Source: Lindgomyces ingoldianus
Lineage: Eukaryota > Ascomycota > Dothideomycetes > Pleosporales > Lindgomycetaceae
NCBI RefSeq assembly: GCF_010093535.1
Contig: NW_022985217.1
Span: 328,675-366,809, forward strand
Direction of reading: 5' to 3'
DNA length: 38,135 bases
Part shown: piece after piece, positions 21,900-33,604 of the stretch
Layout: every line of letters starts with the position of its first letter
Position numbering within the stretch: position 1 is the stretch's first letter
Made by a program: the position numbers and the translations under genes
The notes under the pieces: generated by a model
The model's input: only the letters and a program-made list of their open reading frames with translations
The model's database searches: none
What the model was told of the DNA's origin: nothing

Positions 21900-24800
21900 G
21901 CTATATGTTCTGCAGGTTTTTAGCTAGTTTCTATGTATTTTTACTAGTAAGCTATTTTTTTTATTTTACTAAAAATTCTTTTTAATTCTTTTAATTACTA
22001 ATAATGTGTTTAACTTTATATTTTATTTCTTTATCTTTTTATTTCTATGTAGATAAAGGAATTTCTTTAAGTGCTTTTTTTATTTTAGAGACATCAAACT
22101 ATAAGTGTATTTTTATGTGTAAAAGAAGCTTAAGCTTATAATTATTTTATTAAGTTTATAAGACTTTATATAGTCTTATTCTTTTTTTTGCTAGCTTCCT
22201 AGAGGGCTAGAGTATTTTAAAGTTTTTAGTGTTAAGATATATATAGTCTTCTAAGTAAATTTTTAGTTTTAGTTATTATAATTTATTTACATATTTCTTT
22301 ATTATTTCTCTACTAGACCTAGCTTCTACAGCTAACTTTTTATGTATTTAATGTAAGTCTGTTAGCTAATCTATTAACTTCTGTAGATCTATAAGTTAAT
22401 TTCTATGTAATGTAAAGTAAGAGTTATATCTAAAATTAGCTTTATATAGTGTTTCTTTTATTATAGCTAACTCTATATTATTAATAGCTAGCTATGCTAT
22501 TAGAAGCTATGCTGTCTAATTATTTTAAGTGTAGAAAATGTACTTTCTTAGGTATTTTTTTACTTCTGTATTTGTTCTCTTAGTCTAGCTGTCTGTCTGC
22601 AAGTAGTAGGCTGTTAATAGCTTATATGTTATACTAAAGTGCTGCATTACTGCTTTTTAAAAACTGCTAGTAAATAACTTATCTTAGTTAAAGATAATAA
22701 TTTTAAAGCATTTATATACTAATATTATATTTTATTCTAATTTATAAATAAATTTCTTAGCAGTTATTGTCTTTTCTAAGGGCTAAGTATAAAGATACTT
22801 AGTAGTTTTATCTAAGGCTACTATAATTATATTACACATTCTATCTATTTTTAGTTCTTTAGATAGGGGTAATTTTATAATAAAGTCTATTATAATTATT
22901 ATTTATAGTAGTTTTAGTGCTTTAATTAGTTAAAAGTACCTATAGGCCTTATACTTTTATAAGTTGTTTCTGTTGCAGGTATTGCATTTTTTAAGCACCT
23001 CTGTGCATAGTTGCTTTACCTTTAGTATTTATTATAGTATAGCAGCCCTTAGCTTCTTCTAAAAGGTGCTAATTTCTAGGTGTCTAAACATTAGAGATTT
23101 ATAATATTTTTAAATTAAATTCTTTTATTCTTACTTACTAGCTATAAGCATGTAGAATTTTTTTATAAGTTAAAGCTTATTATAAATCTATTCTTTATTA
23201 GTTTTTTTAAAGAGTGTAAATTCTTTAGTTTTTTTCTTTTCTTTATTAAAGTAGTCTAGCCTTTAGCTAAGAGTGTTAGCCTACTAGTTCTATGTTCCTA
23301 GAACATGCTTAATAATGCAGTTAAACTAGGCAAGCTTTATTACTTATTTTATGTGCATTAGTAAGAGTTTCTTTACTATTAAAAACATAACTAAGTTTAT
23401 ATAGTTAGTTATAATATAAAATAGCTTTACTATTCTATGTAACTTAGTAGCTTATACTTTTATAGCATTTAATATTACTTTTAGTTCTTTGTTAGGTATG
23501 CTGTAGCCTGCTTTAGGTCCTAAGAACTTAGCAGAGTAGTACGCAACTAGGTGCTATTTTCTGTCCTCCTGTTTTTAATACAGTGCAGCCCTGCTAGCTC
23601 CTAGGAATGCGTCTGTGTAGATCTTAGTATTTAATTGTAGGTTATACATTCTTAGCACTAGTTTAGCTGTTATAGCCTATTTTAGTATTATAAATGCCTT
23701 ATTTATTTATAAGGTCTAAACAAATTTTACTATTACTTTTTTCTTAGTTATAGCATTTGTTAGTAGTATAGTAATTTTTAAATAGTTTCTAATTATTTAT
23801 CTAACATAGCTTAATAGTTCTAGAAATTCTTTAACTTTTTTAACTATTATAAGCTTAGGCTATTTAAGTACTTTTTATACTTTAACTAAGTTAATTTTTA
23901 TTTCTTCTTTATTAATTATAAATTTTAAGTATTTTATTTTTATAATATAGAATTTATATTTAAAGAGCTGCAGGTAAAGTCTATACTTCTTAAGCTATTC
24001 TAAAACTTTTTATACTTTCTATACATAGTCTTCTAGGGTATCTTTTAAATAGATAAGGACATTATCTAAGTATACTAAAGTAAAGACATTAAAGTATAAG
24101 TTAAAAGCTATATTAATAATCTACTAAAACATTACTAAAGCATTTATTAAGCTAAACAGTATTAACGTACTTCATGGGCGAGTTGCTCACACACCTGAGT
24201 TGCTTACTTTTGCTAAGACCCCACTAAACTACTCTTCCTACACTAATGCATTCCCCACAACACTACTTAGACGCGCTAAAAGAATGTTAGATATAGCTTA
24301 TGCTCTAAGCTTTTAAATAAGACATAAAACTTTTAAAGAAATGTGCTATAGCTATGTGTAGAGTTTTATAAAAGACAATAAATAACTATAGCGCTAGACA
24401 ACCTTTATAAGCTAATTCTACAGCTAAATTATAGAGGCTAGGTAATAAAAAAGAGCAGGTAATTATTAAGACTATACTTAAGCTATATGCGCAAGGAATT
24501 TCCCCTTAAATAGCATTTATAGCTAATATAGCTAATTCTTTGCGCGCTAAGCATAATCTAGGCTATGTTTACATAAACTAGCCTAGTATGTTTATAAAGT
24601 GTTATTTATAGCTTAAAGTAAAGTTTTAAGCGCAAGTATAGTTAAAAGATATCTAGCTAATTATAAACCCTATCTTACTAAAGTTGTACATGTTATTATT
24701 CTAAATGCTATACTTAGCTTTAATATTCTCTATAAGGCTAAACCTGCCCTAAATTACCCTAGGACTCTTATAAAGGGCTCTCTTATAGTTATACTTACGC

Positions 24801-26400
24801 TTAAACGTCACTTTAAGCTTTAAATAACGCTTTACAAACATACTAGGCTAGTTTATGCAAACATAGCCTAGATTATGCTTAGCGCGCAAAGAATTAGCTA
24901 TATTAGCTATAAATGCTATCTAAGGGGAAATTCCTTGCGCATATAGCTTAAGTATAGTCTTAATAATCACCTGCTTCTTTTTATTACCTAGCCTCTATAA
25001 TTTAGCTGTAGAATTAGCTTATAAAAGTTATCTAGCGCTATAGTTATTTATTATCTTTTATAGAACCTTATATATAGCTATAGCACATTTCTTTAAAAGT
25101 TTTATGTCTTATTTAAAAGCTTAGAGTGTAAGCTGTATCTAATGTTCTTTTAGCACGTCTAAGTAGTGTTGTGGGGAATGCATTAGTGTAGAAAGGGTGG
25201 TTTAGTAGGGTCTTAGCAAAAGTAAGCAACTCAGGTGTGTAAGCAACTCGCCTATAAAGTACATTACTAGTAGTTTATAAAGTCTTTATAAAGTTCTAAA
25301 CACTATAAGCTACTTATCTTCCTTTTATATTCTTATCTTATTAAATCTGTCTTATATGTTAAACTTTATAAAGTACTAAGTTCTTTTTAATTAGTTTATA
25401 ATATTTTATATAATTAGTAGAAAAAACTAATTTTAGATTATGTTATTATTTAGAGTCTTATAGTTCTAGTAGACTTAGATTTTTTCTTCTTTCTTTTTAG
25501 CAAAGACTATAGCTAAGGCTATAAGGCTGTAGCTTTTTTAAATATAGCTTTATACTAACATTTTATTAATATATTCCTATAAGGCCTTTTTCTATGTCTT
25601 TATTAGGAGGTAAAGCCTGTAGGTTTTTAGATTATAGTCTTTTATTAAATTAATAGCGTAATCTTAGAGCTAATGTAGTAGCAATTCTTCTAGGTTCTTT
25701 AGTGTTTTAAACATGTCCTTATAGTCTTTATATTTAGCTAAGATGTAGCCTTTTTCCTAGGTTTAAATAACACTAACTTATTTTATATTTTCATCTACCT
25801 TAATTTTTTTATAAGAGACTTTTTTAAGTTTTTTTTTATTATCCTTATTACCTAAGCTTTTAGCTTTTAGTAAGAGAATTTCTAAAGTTTTTTTTTTTAA
25901 AGTAGTAACTGCTACTCTATTTTACTTATTTATAAACTAGGCATTAATTATTATAGCATGCTAACTAGGTTATGTGTGCATAGTTATTAGAAGTTTCTAT
26001 AGTTATAGTTCTCTAGTTAATTACAAAGTTATGTGTTTTAAGCTAATTATAGCCTAGAATTATATTATACTTACTTTTTAGTTAAAAGATATTTATAGTT
26101 TTCTAGTCTTTTATGTTTAGAGTTTTAAAGTTTTTTTTATAAGTTTCTAGGTTAATCTATTCTTTACTATATTTAATTAATAATGTGTTAGTAAGGGTTA
26201 CTTTAAATAAGTTTTTTTTATGTAAAATAATATACTTTATTTATCTACCTAATTTTTATCTATAGTAGTAAAGGTGCATCTGCTGTCTATAAGAGCTAGT
26301 CTAGGCTATCCTTTATATGTAAAAGTAGTTATTCGGCTGTGTCCTGCCCTTTATCCTACTATAATTACTACTAATATGTTATGTTTAACTTTTTTATTAA
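21900..26400 (-). pseudogene. Gypsy-A copy 3 pol polyprotein, interrupted by FB-C
   Basis: Minus-strand polyprotein with the same layout as copies 1 and 2. The protease ALIDSRCTF lies near 26274-26300. The RT box YLDN is at 24061-24072 (complement). RNase H is near 23560-23620. Integrase runs roughly from 23000 down to 22430, and the chromodomain is near 21930-22070. FB-C sits inside the reverse transcriptase at 24165-25264. Stops fall at former Gln and Trp codons. A short open frame at 26274-26486 on the opposite strand is a by-product of this degraded sequence. Confidence 0.85.
24165..25264. mobile_element. Fold-back element FB-C (1100 bp)
   Basis: The same 1100-bp palindrome as FB-B, with ends ACGTACTTCATGGGCGAG and its inverse. 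TA duplications stand at 24163-24164 and 25265-25266. The spacer is inverted relative to FB-B, so it inserted in the opposite orientation, as did FB-A. Removing it and one TA restores the continuous reverse transcriptase sequence of Gypsy-A copy 3 as read in copy 2. The pair of GAGTTGCT direct repeats is perfect in the left arm. Confidence 0.93.
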
Positions 26401-26899
26401 GAAAAAGATATAAGTTAATGTTTTATAAGTTATTATTAAACTTATTTTTTTTTTATAAATTTAATATTTATAATTATAGCAGTTAGCTACTTTATATTTA
26501 TAATTTTTAACTAAGTAATATAATGTTAGGTAGTTTTCTTTTCTTACTACTTTTTACTAAAAGTAGTAGAACCTGCAGTTATTTTTTTCTTTACATGCTA
26601 CCTATCTCTCTTGCTTGTGTAGGGGGGTAGTTTAGCAGGTATAATAGTTTATAGTTTTGCAGGCTAAGGCTGTTCTTTACTATAGGCATCTGTTGTAGTT
26701 CTTTTTCTATGTAGGCTACTAGCCTATTCTATGCTTATTATCCTAATGCTTAATGTAATACTGTTGCGTGCATTAGTACTAGGGGTATAGATAATTATTA
26801 GGTCTATGTAACATATTAAGAGGACTTTTCTAAGTCTACTAAGAGTATTCCTATGTTTGTACTATCTAAACAGGGTGTTGTTTTTATTAGTAATTATTA

Positions 26900-28690
26900 G
26901 TGCTATAGTTTTTATTTTTATAAAGTGCGCACTAACTATAGCTTTATTACATTACTAAAGCCTTTTTACTAATTACTAGGCTTAGGAGTGGCGTTTTAGG
27001 CTTTTTAGGTACTAGCTTTAGAACTTTAAACTTAGCAGGTCTACCTAGTCTTTCTAGTTTTTAATCTCTAATTTTAATAAAAAACTGCTATTACTTTTTT
27101 TTATTTATAATATTATAATTAACTCTAGCTATTTATTATATAATATTAAATGTAAAGTAGGACTATGCAATAACTTAAGTAGTTATGTTATAGTCTACAC
27201 TTCTAGCATTTGCATTCTTAAAACTGTTAGAAAAGCTCTCTTACTAAAGTGCTAAGAGTTTAGTTTTAAAAAGAGAACTATTTTTTTTAAATGTTTATAA
27301 TGTATTCTTAGATCTAAGTCTTTTCTTTATATCTTTTAAAAATTATAAAGTTCTATAACACTATATTTAAGCTACTAAAGTTTTAAATAACTACTTTCTA
27401 GTACACTTTAAAACAGTTATTTAAAAAGTAGTTACTTTTATATTACTAGTAAAGTTTATTATTTAATTTTTCTAATATTTCCTTATTTATAAAGCTGTAT
27501 TTAGCAGTAATAGCTTTTATTATTATAGTAGTATCTTTATTTTCCTCTTTTTAGAAGTCTAAGCAGTTTTAGCAGAAATGTTCTACTTTTTTATAGTTTA
27601 GGTAGGCCTTGTCCTTTAGCTACTTTTATTATTCCTTTATTAAAGGCAGCCTATTATGTCCTAAAACTTAGCTCTTCTTAGAGAGAGGGCTTTATGTATG
27701 CTTTATGTAACTAAGGTTTATTAGTTCTTTATTATATTATAAAAGCTTTTTTTTTTTAAGAATAAACTCTAGTCTTTAAAAAGTTTTTTTTTATTTCTTT
27801 TCTTTTTTACACTTTTTATAGTAGTTGTTATAGGTTATTGCTTATATAATAAAATTTTTAAAAGTAGTTAGTTTTTTACTATACATAAATTTATCTTTTA
27901 CTACTTTACTTAGTCTGTTATAAAACATGCAGTAGAGGGCTTTCTAGTCTATCTATCTATCGATGGCTAGTTGTTCTCTAAAGCGTGCTGCATAATTCTA
28001 GACTAGGCTAGTTTCTTATTTTATAGTGTCTAACTTATTAGCTATAATTTTCTTTTTATTAAAGGTTTTATAAATAGCTGTTAAAGCTTTTTTAAAATTT
28101 TTAATACTACTAAATATTTCTTTAGTTTTAAAAGTAAGTGCTTTACTATTTACTTTAAAGTTTATTTAGTTATCTGCATAAAGTTAGAACTAAATTATAA
28201 AAAGGCCTTTTAAGTGTAGTTTTATTTAGAATATTATTTCTATATTAGTCTAAAATGCTCCTTTATTATATTACATGTAAAGGTAGCATCTTATAAAGAA
28301 TAGTTAAAGGTCTTTTAATAATTTTTTAAAAAGCTTTAAAAAGGCTAGTCTTAAAGTCTTTTTAGCTATAATACTTACCTTCTTTATTAAGATGTTTTAG
28401 ATTTTTACTAGCTTTACTTATAGTTTATGTATTTAGTAGGCTTAGTTAGTAGTTTTTTAAAGGCTTAAAGGTTTAAAAAAGTTCTATAATTCTACTACTT
28501 TTTAGTAAAAGTTAGTAATTTTTTACTTAAGTTTTAGAAGCTTACTAACTTTATTGCTAATCTACTAGAGTTTTTTAATATTATTCTAGATTAAATTAAT
28601 CTGTTCTACTAGAACAGCTTTACTTTAGGTAGAAACTTCTATAGATCTTAATAGTGCAGCATAGGCTATGTTAGAATCTAAATTATGTTA
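26900..28690 (-). pseudogene. Gypsy-A copy 3 gag remnant with zinc knuckle
   Basis: Minus-strand equivalent of the copy 2 gag. The knuckle near 27551-27601 reads LNYKKVEHFC, stop, NCLDF, keeping His and the last Cys. The capsid-like part lies near 28130-28300. The region between this and the protease (about 26400-26900) is alignable with copy 2 but has no recognised domain. Confidence 0.62.
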
Positions 28691-28727
28691 AAAGGTAGCT
28701 ATACTTTTTAGAGAGAGTAGTGTTTAA

Positions 28728-29323
28728 TGTTATAATTTTTACTTTAGAGAAGCACTTAAGTCTGCTAATATTCTTAAGGGGGAAGTAGAATAGATAGTAG
28801 GGGCTAATCTAGTAGGGTGTACAGTCCTACGTACAGGCTATTAGGCTAATAGAGGATAAAATAGAGTGACTAGATTATAGTTTACCCTATATACAGCAGT
28901 AGAAAGGCTAGAGTTAAACAGTCCTGTTAGACAAGGTTAGAGGTATATATAGTGTAAGATATATAAATAGTATTATAGCTTTTTAGAAAGCTAAATGCTA
29001 CTTAGTCTATATAAAGAATAAACTAAACATTAAACACACTTTTTTAAGAGTTATTTAATATAGGAACTATATACATGTGCTAGGGATGCTAAGGGGAGCT
29101 AGTAGAGCTTATAGAAGCTGCTAAGAAGGGCTTCTATAAGCTCCCTCTAACTCTCTAGACTTGCAGCCTACTCCCTTATTAGACAACGCATTCTTCTGTG
29201 ATTGCAGGCAGCTGCGCTGCCTCTGTGTCCTCTGATTGGTCTGTAAGCGAGCCCTGTCCCAACCCAGCTAGATTGTGGAGCACTGCTGGTGGGGTTACGC
29301 TGGTCCAACTGTAGACTGTAACA
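28728..29323 (-). repeat. 5' LTR of Gypsy-A copy 3 (596 bp)
   Basis: Plus-strand ends are TGTTATAATT (inner, mutated) and GACTGTAACA (outer, 29323). The outer 120 bp keep TpG, CpA and CpG, the opposite of the inner end. It is followed by ATAAC. Confidence 0.93.
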
Positions 29324-29328
29324 ATAAC
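29324..29328. repeat. Target-site duplication ATAAC, right of Gypsy-A copy 3
   Basis: Pairs with 19477-19481. The pogo-like transposase sequence resumes directly after it. Confidence 0.92.
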
Positions 29329-30480
29329 TAGATGTTAAAGGCTATTTTAACTTATTCTAGGTTAAATAGGACTAAACTAGCGCTTTAAAACTTTTTTTAG
29401 ATATTACTAAAAGTAATTACTATATTATAAGCATGTATAAAGTATAGTAAGAACTTAAGTTTTATAATATAAGTAATTTAGTTATACATAAGATTTTTAG
29501 CTTAGTGCTTATACACTTTTTTTAAAAAGGCAAAACAACCTATATTAAAAGGCTATAAAAAGTATAATAAGTATAAAAGCATGTAAATAGTAATAATCTT
29601 ATTTTTTTTATAGTACTACTAAAAATTAAGTAAGTTGTAGCTTTTATAGCTATTAATAATAAAAAGCTAATAAGCGCTTATAACCTTTTTTTTATATACT
29701 TATTAAAGTGCTTTAACTACTACAGCCTAAGCTTATTTATTATCTAGCTATTTTTAGAAACTGTAATAACCTAGTTCTAAAGTAGATTCTTTTTTTTATA
29801 CTAGGCAAAGAGGTAATAGCAGCCTTTAAAGATAATAAAAAGTAAAATAGCCTACTTTATTATGTTAATGCCTTAAATAACTATTATTTACTTTTTATTA
29901 CTTTACTATATTACCTTTAGCTGTCTTTATTTTTTTAAAGCTATAATAACTACTTTAGTTAATATCTAGCCTATTATAAAGCTTAACTTGTTAAAGTTAT
30001 ACGTGTCTTTATTCTAAATACTATACTTAGCTTTTATGTTAGCTACTAGGTAAAACTAGCCTTAGATAACCTCTAGATTTTTATAAAGTGCTCTTTTATA
30101 ATTATACTTATAATTAAACTTTATTATAAACTTAAAGCAGTGCTTAACCTACATACTAGGCTAGTTTAAGCTAACCTAGCCTAGATTACACTCTGCGCGC
30201 AAGAAATTAGCTATATTAGCTATAGCTATAAGCCTAAGAGGAAATTTATATGTAATAAGCTTAAGTATGTACTTAATAACTACCTTCTTTTTAAGCTTAG
30301 TTAGATTCTGTTAAATAGGCTCTGACAGCTAGCTGCTTATAGTATAAGCACTTAAGTAGCAAGAGTAAGAGTGGTGTACAGTGTGCACAGCGTACAAGGT
30401 AGGTAAGGTAAAGACAATATATTTCTAGTTCTATTACTCTTATCTTTCCTCTATACAGAGGAAAAAGGGGATATTTAGAT
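29329..30480 (-). pseudogene. Pogo/Fot1-like transposase, N-terminal and DDE region
   Basis: The other half of the transposon cut at 19481. Reading leftwards on the minus strand, an HTH-like segment near 30290-30400 contains YTISS and LSEPI. Next comes VVIKYILKLITYKFPLRLIA, then IANIANFLRAECNLG near 30195-30230, matching the CENP-B/HTH region of the fold-back arms. TYNFNKLSFIIG near 29966-30002 is the first catalytic Asp segment (family YNFDE) with Asp read as Asn. AILLFIIFKGCYYLFA follows near 29850, and the later part resembles the LCMPPHSSHLLQPLDVG region near 29500-29600. The frame is broken by many RIP stops. The 5' terminal repeat was not found. The family assignment rests on these collinear motifs. 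Confidence 0.72.
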
Positions 30481-30950
30481 GTTTACACACAGAGGTTTAC
30501 ACATAAGTATTATATAACATAGATATGTAATTCTGCTTATGCGCAATTACTTATATCTAGGCTGTAACACTACTACTGTGTATAAACACTAGTAACTTTT
30601 CTTTTTATCTAAAAAGTTACTTTTTATATGTGTTCCTTTTTTTTATTTATATAGGTCTATCTAATTATGTTCTACCTTTACTCTACCTTATTTGTTAGGA
30701 CTTGCCCCTAGTAATGCTGTGTGTTAGAATAGGCTAGTTATGCTATGTAAATAGCTCTTCTTTTTTTTATCCTTTACTTTTTAAGCCTTACTATATAATC
30801 CCCTAGCTCTTTTTTTTTATATAGTGCTAGCAGTAACAGATCTTTATAATAAGAAAGATAAGTATGTACAATATAAAAAAAAACATAAATAAAAAGAAAT
30901 AAGCTTTATATAAAAGTGTTGTTAGTCTAGTTAGTCTAAGGCATCTTTGC
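30480..30950. other. Unresolved AT-rich interval between pogo 5' end and copia pol
   Basis: It should contain the 5' end of the pogo-like element and the 3' LTR of the copia remnant to its right, but neither boundary is secure. One LTR candidate is 30693-30838 (plus-strand ends TGTTAGGACT and CAGTAACA, minus orientation, with a TATATAA just inside). No target duplication or convincing polypurine tract supports it. No gene is seen. Confidence 0.3.
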
Positions 30951-33164
30951 GCATAGAATCTAGCTAGTCTATAGATGCTTCTATCTAGATAGAGAGGCAG
31001 TTAGTTAGAACTAATAATTAAAAAGCTTAGTTTAGTGTTTTTTTATATATACATTTACTAAGTTGTTTTTACTATTAATTTACTTTATTTTAGTAATTTC
31101 CCTTTTCTTATATAATTTATAGAGTAATATAATGTTAATTATAAGTTACTTTTTACTAGTAGTGCCTAGCTTAATAAGGTAATTATATAAAAACCTTAAA
31201 TTTATATAGATTACTACTAAAATTAGTAGTAGTTTAAGTGTTTATATAATTTACTATAAAGTTATACTAAAAGTAATTACATTATTAAACTTTTTAACTA
31301 TTTTATATAGTTTACTAGTAAGAACACTTTTAGTTACTCTTTTACACTTAGTAGAATTTTAGTGTATAATGTTACCTAGTATTTTAAAGTAGTTACTTTA
31401 CTTTATATAGTTTTTATTACTTAATATAATTAAAAATCTTAGCTATAAGCTAAAGTTTTTATTATTAGTAAATAATTTATTTATAAAGATAAATAGCTTT
31501 ACACTATTAAGCTATAATAGTAGAAAGGTAAGACTACGCTTACTATTATCTATCTACTATTAGATTTATGTGTTAAGTGTGTTAATGTTATTATACAAAA
31601 GGTTTATAGTTTATGTAGTAATAAAGAAGTTAAATGCTACCTCTAGTTAACATATAGATATAATATATACCCCTTTTACATATTACTTAATATATTATTA
31701 TGCAGCATCCTTATCTTTTAAGTTAATTATATAAAAGTAGCTTACTTATTTTTTCTAAGTAAAAACTACTATGTTATGTGTAAGTTTAATTCTTTTACTA
31801 TTAAACTTAATAAGCTGTTTTTCTACTAGAATAGTTTTACTTTTTATATAAAACTTTATTTTTTATAGTTTCTTTTTTTTTTATATAAAATTTTTTATTA
31901 TAATGCTTAAAGTGTTGTTTATCTATAAGCTAGTAATACTAAAGGTGTGCTCTTTTTTATTAGTAATTAAGAGGTAAGAGTTGTATAAAGAGATATGCAT
32001 ACATAGCTTTTTTTTATAGTAGTTATAGTATGTCTTAAACTAATATAGTTCTAATTTAGTAGCTTTATATAAAAGTTGTACAACCTAGAGTATTATATTT
32101 AGTAGAAAGCTCTAGCGCATCTTCTTTAGTAGCTTTGTGTACAGCGTGCGCATAAGCTTATTTATTAATTAGATGTATGCTTATATAATATTATATAGTT
32201 TAAAATGCATTTTATATGTAGCTCTTAGGCTTACTTTTATAGCTAAGAGTAGTCTCTAGCTTATTCTCTAAATAGTTAGTAACTAAGTAAGAATTTTTCT
32301 CTTCTTTTTATCTAAGTAGCTAGCAAACACTAGGCAGGATTTCTTATATAGTTAGGTTGTTTTACCTTTTACTTTTTATATAAAGCAAAAGTTAAAAATC
32401 TAACTTTTATGCTTTATTAAGTTATACACTATAACTTTAAAAGTGCTATTAGTAATTAAAGTGTTTATTTTTATATAGTCTAATTCTTTAAATAGTTTTT
32501 TAAGTGTAGTAATTACACTATCTATATAAAGCTTAATAAATAAGGCTTAATTATTTTTCTTTTTTTAAGTTAAAAATACCTAGTCTAGACTTTATGTAGG
32601 TTTTCTTTACTTTTTACTTTTTCTAGTATTTATATCTTTCTTTTGCACTAGTGCAGCATTGCTATTTTAAAAAGCTTAGTCTATAGTAGGCTCTAGTTCT
32701 GCCTTTATAATATTTTTATAAAGCTGTTTTTTTTTAAAAGATTTTTTTATATAGGGATTAGTTTATCTAGGTTATTTATTATAAGTAAGTTGTTTTTTTA
32801 TAGTATAGTTTAACTTGCATATATTAAAGCTTTAGTAGGCTATTTTTTCTTTTAATAATAATGTTTTTTCTTTTAATACTTTTAATCTTATATAGGCTAG
32901 TCTAGCCTTTTTTCTATTTTTATGCTATAATTTCTAAGCTAAAGAGGAGGTTAAAAACTTTATATGTTGTAAAGCTATTATAAGTATTAATTATATAATT
33001 AATGTTTACTTTTATATAGTCCTTTTAAAGTATTTTTATTACCTTTTATATAGCACTTGCTTATGTAATAATGTCTAGTAATAGTAGAGAGTTTAGGTTA
33101 ATTTTTAGGTATGCTCTAAAGACTAGCAGTGTAGGTACTAGACTATGTAGGCTAGCTGTGTTGT
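30950..33164 (-). pseudogene. Copia-II pol remnant (RT to RNase H)
   Basis: Minus-strand Ty1/copia polyprotein. The RNase H end is clearest: NSTKCKRVTKSVLTSKLYKI near 31310-31370, then YKKREITKIK near 31085-31115 and NSKNNLVNVYIKK just after. The last matches the family R-E-I-x-E-I-x-W-I-x-G-x-x-N-P-A-D-A-x-T-K tail. Upstream, NINTLNT near 31575-31600 and LFIFINKLFTNNKNFS near 31460-31510 also fit this fungal copia group. Further upstream (31700-33164) the frame carries scattered family-like pieces such as KFYIKKKE near 31865, but RT motifs are too damaged to place exactly. The 5' part ends at 33164, where the LTR of another copia element starts, so Copia-I probably inserted into it. Strong RIP. 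Confidence 0.6.
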
Positions 33165-33604
33165 TGTCAGATTGAAGCACTGTTTCTAGGCTTCCTGAGA
33201 TGAATGATGGGTTTGGATGTGATGTATGGATGATTGATTGATTGTATTGATCGTGTTTATTTATTGATCCTTTTTCTGCTCTACTCGTGTTGCTCGGCTT
33301 TTTGTTCTGCCGATCCGAGTCCCTCGCGCACTAGCCCTATGCGCGACCAGCTTGCAACATGCTGTAAAATGCTGCAATTTGCTGCAACATGCTGCAAAAT
33401 GCTGCAATTTGCTGCAACATGCTGTAAAATGCTGCAATTTGCTGCAACATGCTGCAAAATGCTGCAATTTGCTGCAACATGCTGCAAAATGCTGCAAAAT
33501 GCAGCAATTTGCAGCAACATACTGTTTGAGCTTATTGCTTGTACTATGTAGCAGCTTTTGTCAAACGTTCCTCCTGTCTTGACAGTAGGTGCGCATATCT
33601 GACA
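33165..33604 (-). repeat. 3' LTR of Copia-I (440 bp), largely un-mutated
   Basis: Ends TGTCAGAT and ATCTGACA form a perfect 8-bp inverted repeat. On the minus strand it follows directly after the Copia-I pol stop codon, a short spacer and the purine run gctgagggggtg. It keeps normal CpG, CpA and TpG, in sharp contrast to the sequence on its left. Its centre is a decamer array (33351-33520). The short open frames here, in several frames on both strands, come from that array and are not genes. Confidence 0.85.
33351..33520. repeat. Decamer array with 30- and 60-bp higher-order periods
   Basis: Seventeen consecutive 10-bp units of the types gctgcaattt, gctgcaacat and gctgYaaaat occur in a fixed order of three (30 bp). 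gctgtaaaat and gctgcaaaat alternate, so 33361-33420 and 33421-33480 are identical 60-bp units. The last units change gctgc to gcagc. It lies inside the Copia-I LTR. It could act as a cluster of protein-binding sites with one site per helical turn, or be simple slippage. Confidence 0.92.

Larger units (their letters stand above)
19482..29323 (-). mobile_element. Gypsy-A copy 3, full-length chromovirus carrying two fold-back elements
   Basis: A minus-strand element spanning 9842 bp. With FB-B and FB-C and their TA duplications removed it is about 7.6 kb, close to copy 2. The LTRs are 19482-21179 (3' LTR, interrupted) and 28728-29323 (5' LTR, 596 bp), with target duplication ATAAC. The internal order on the minus strand is gag, protease, RT, RNase H, integrase and chromodomain, with the accessory frame on the plus strand. 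It is inserted in the pogo-like transposon. All coding parts are RIP-degraded. Confidence 0.94.

Noticed and set aside
26274..26486. Open frame of 70 codons on the plus strand
   Set aside because: It is antisense to the degraded protease region of Gypsy-A copy 3, is low-complexity at its end, and is not preserved in copies 1 and 2.
30309..30569. LTR candidate with TGTTA and TAACA ends
   Set aside because: Pogo-like coding similarity (LSEPI, YTISS and neighbours) runs across 30309 in the same frame, and no target duplication flanks the interval.
33351..33520. CRISPR-like array
   Set aside because: The units are contiguous 10-bp repeats without unique spacers, in eukaryotic transposon sequence.
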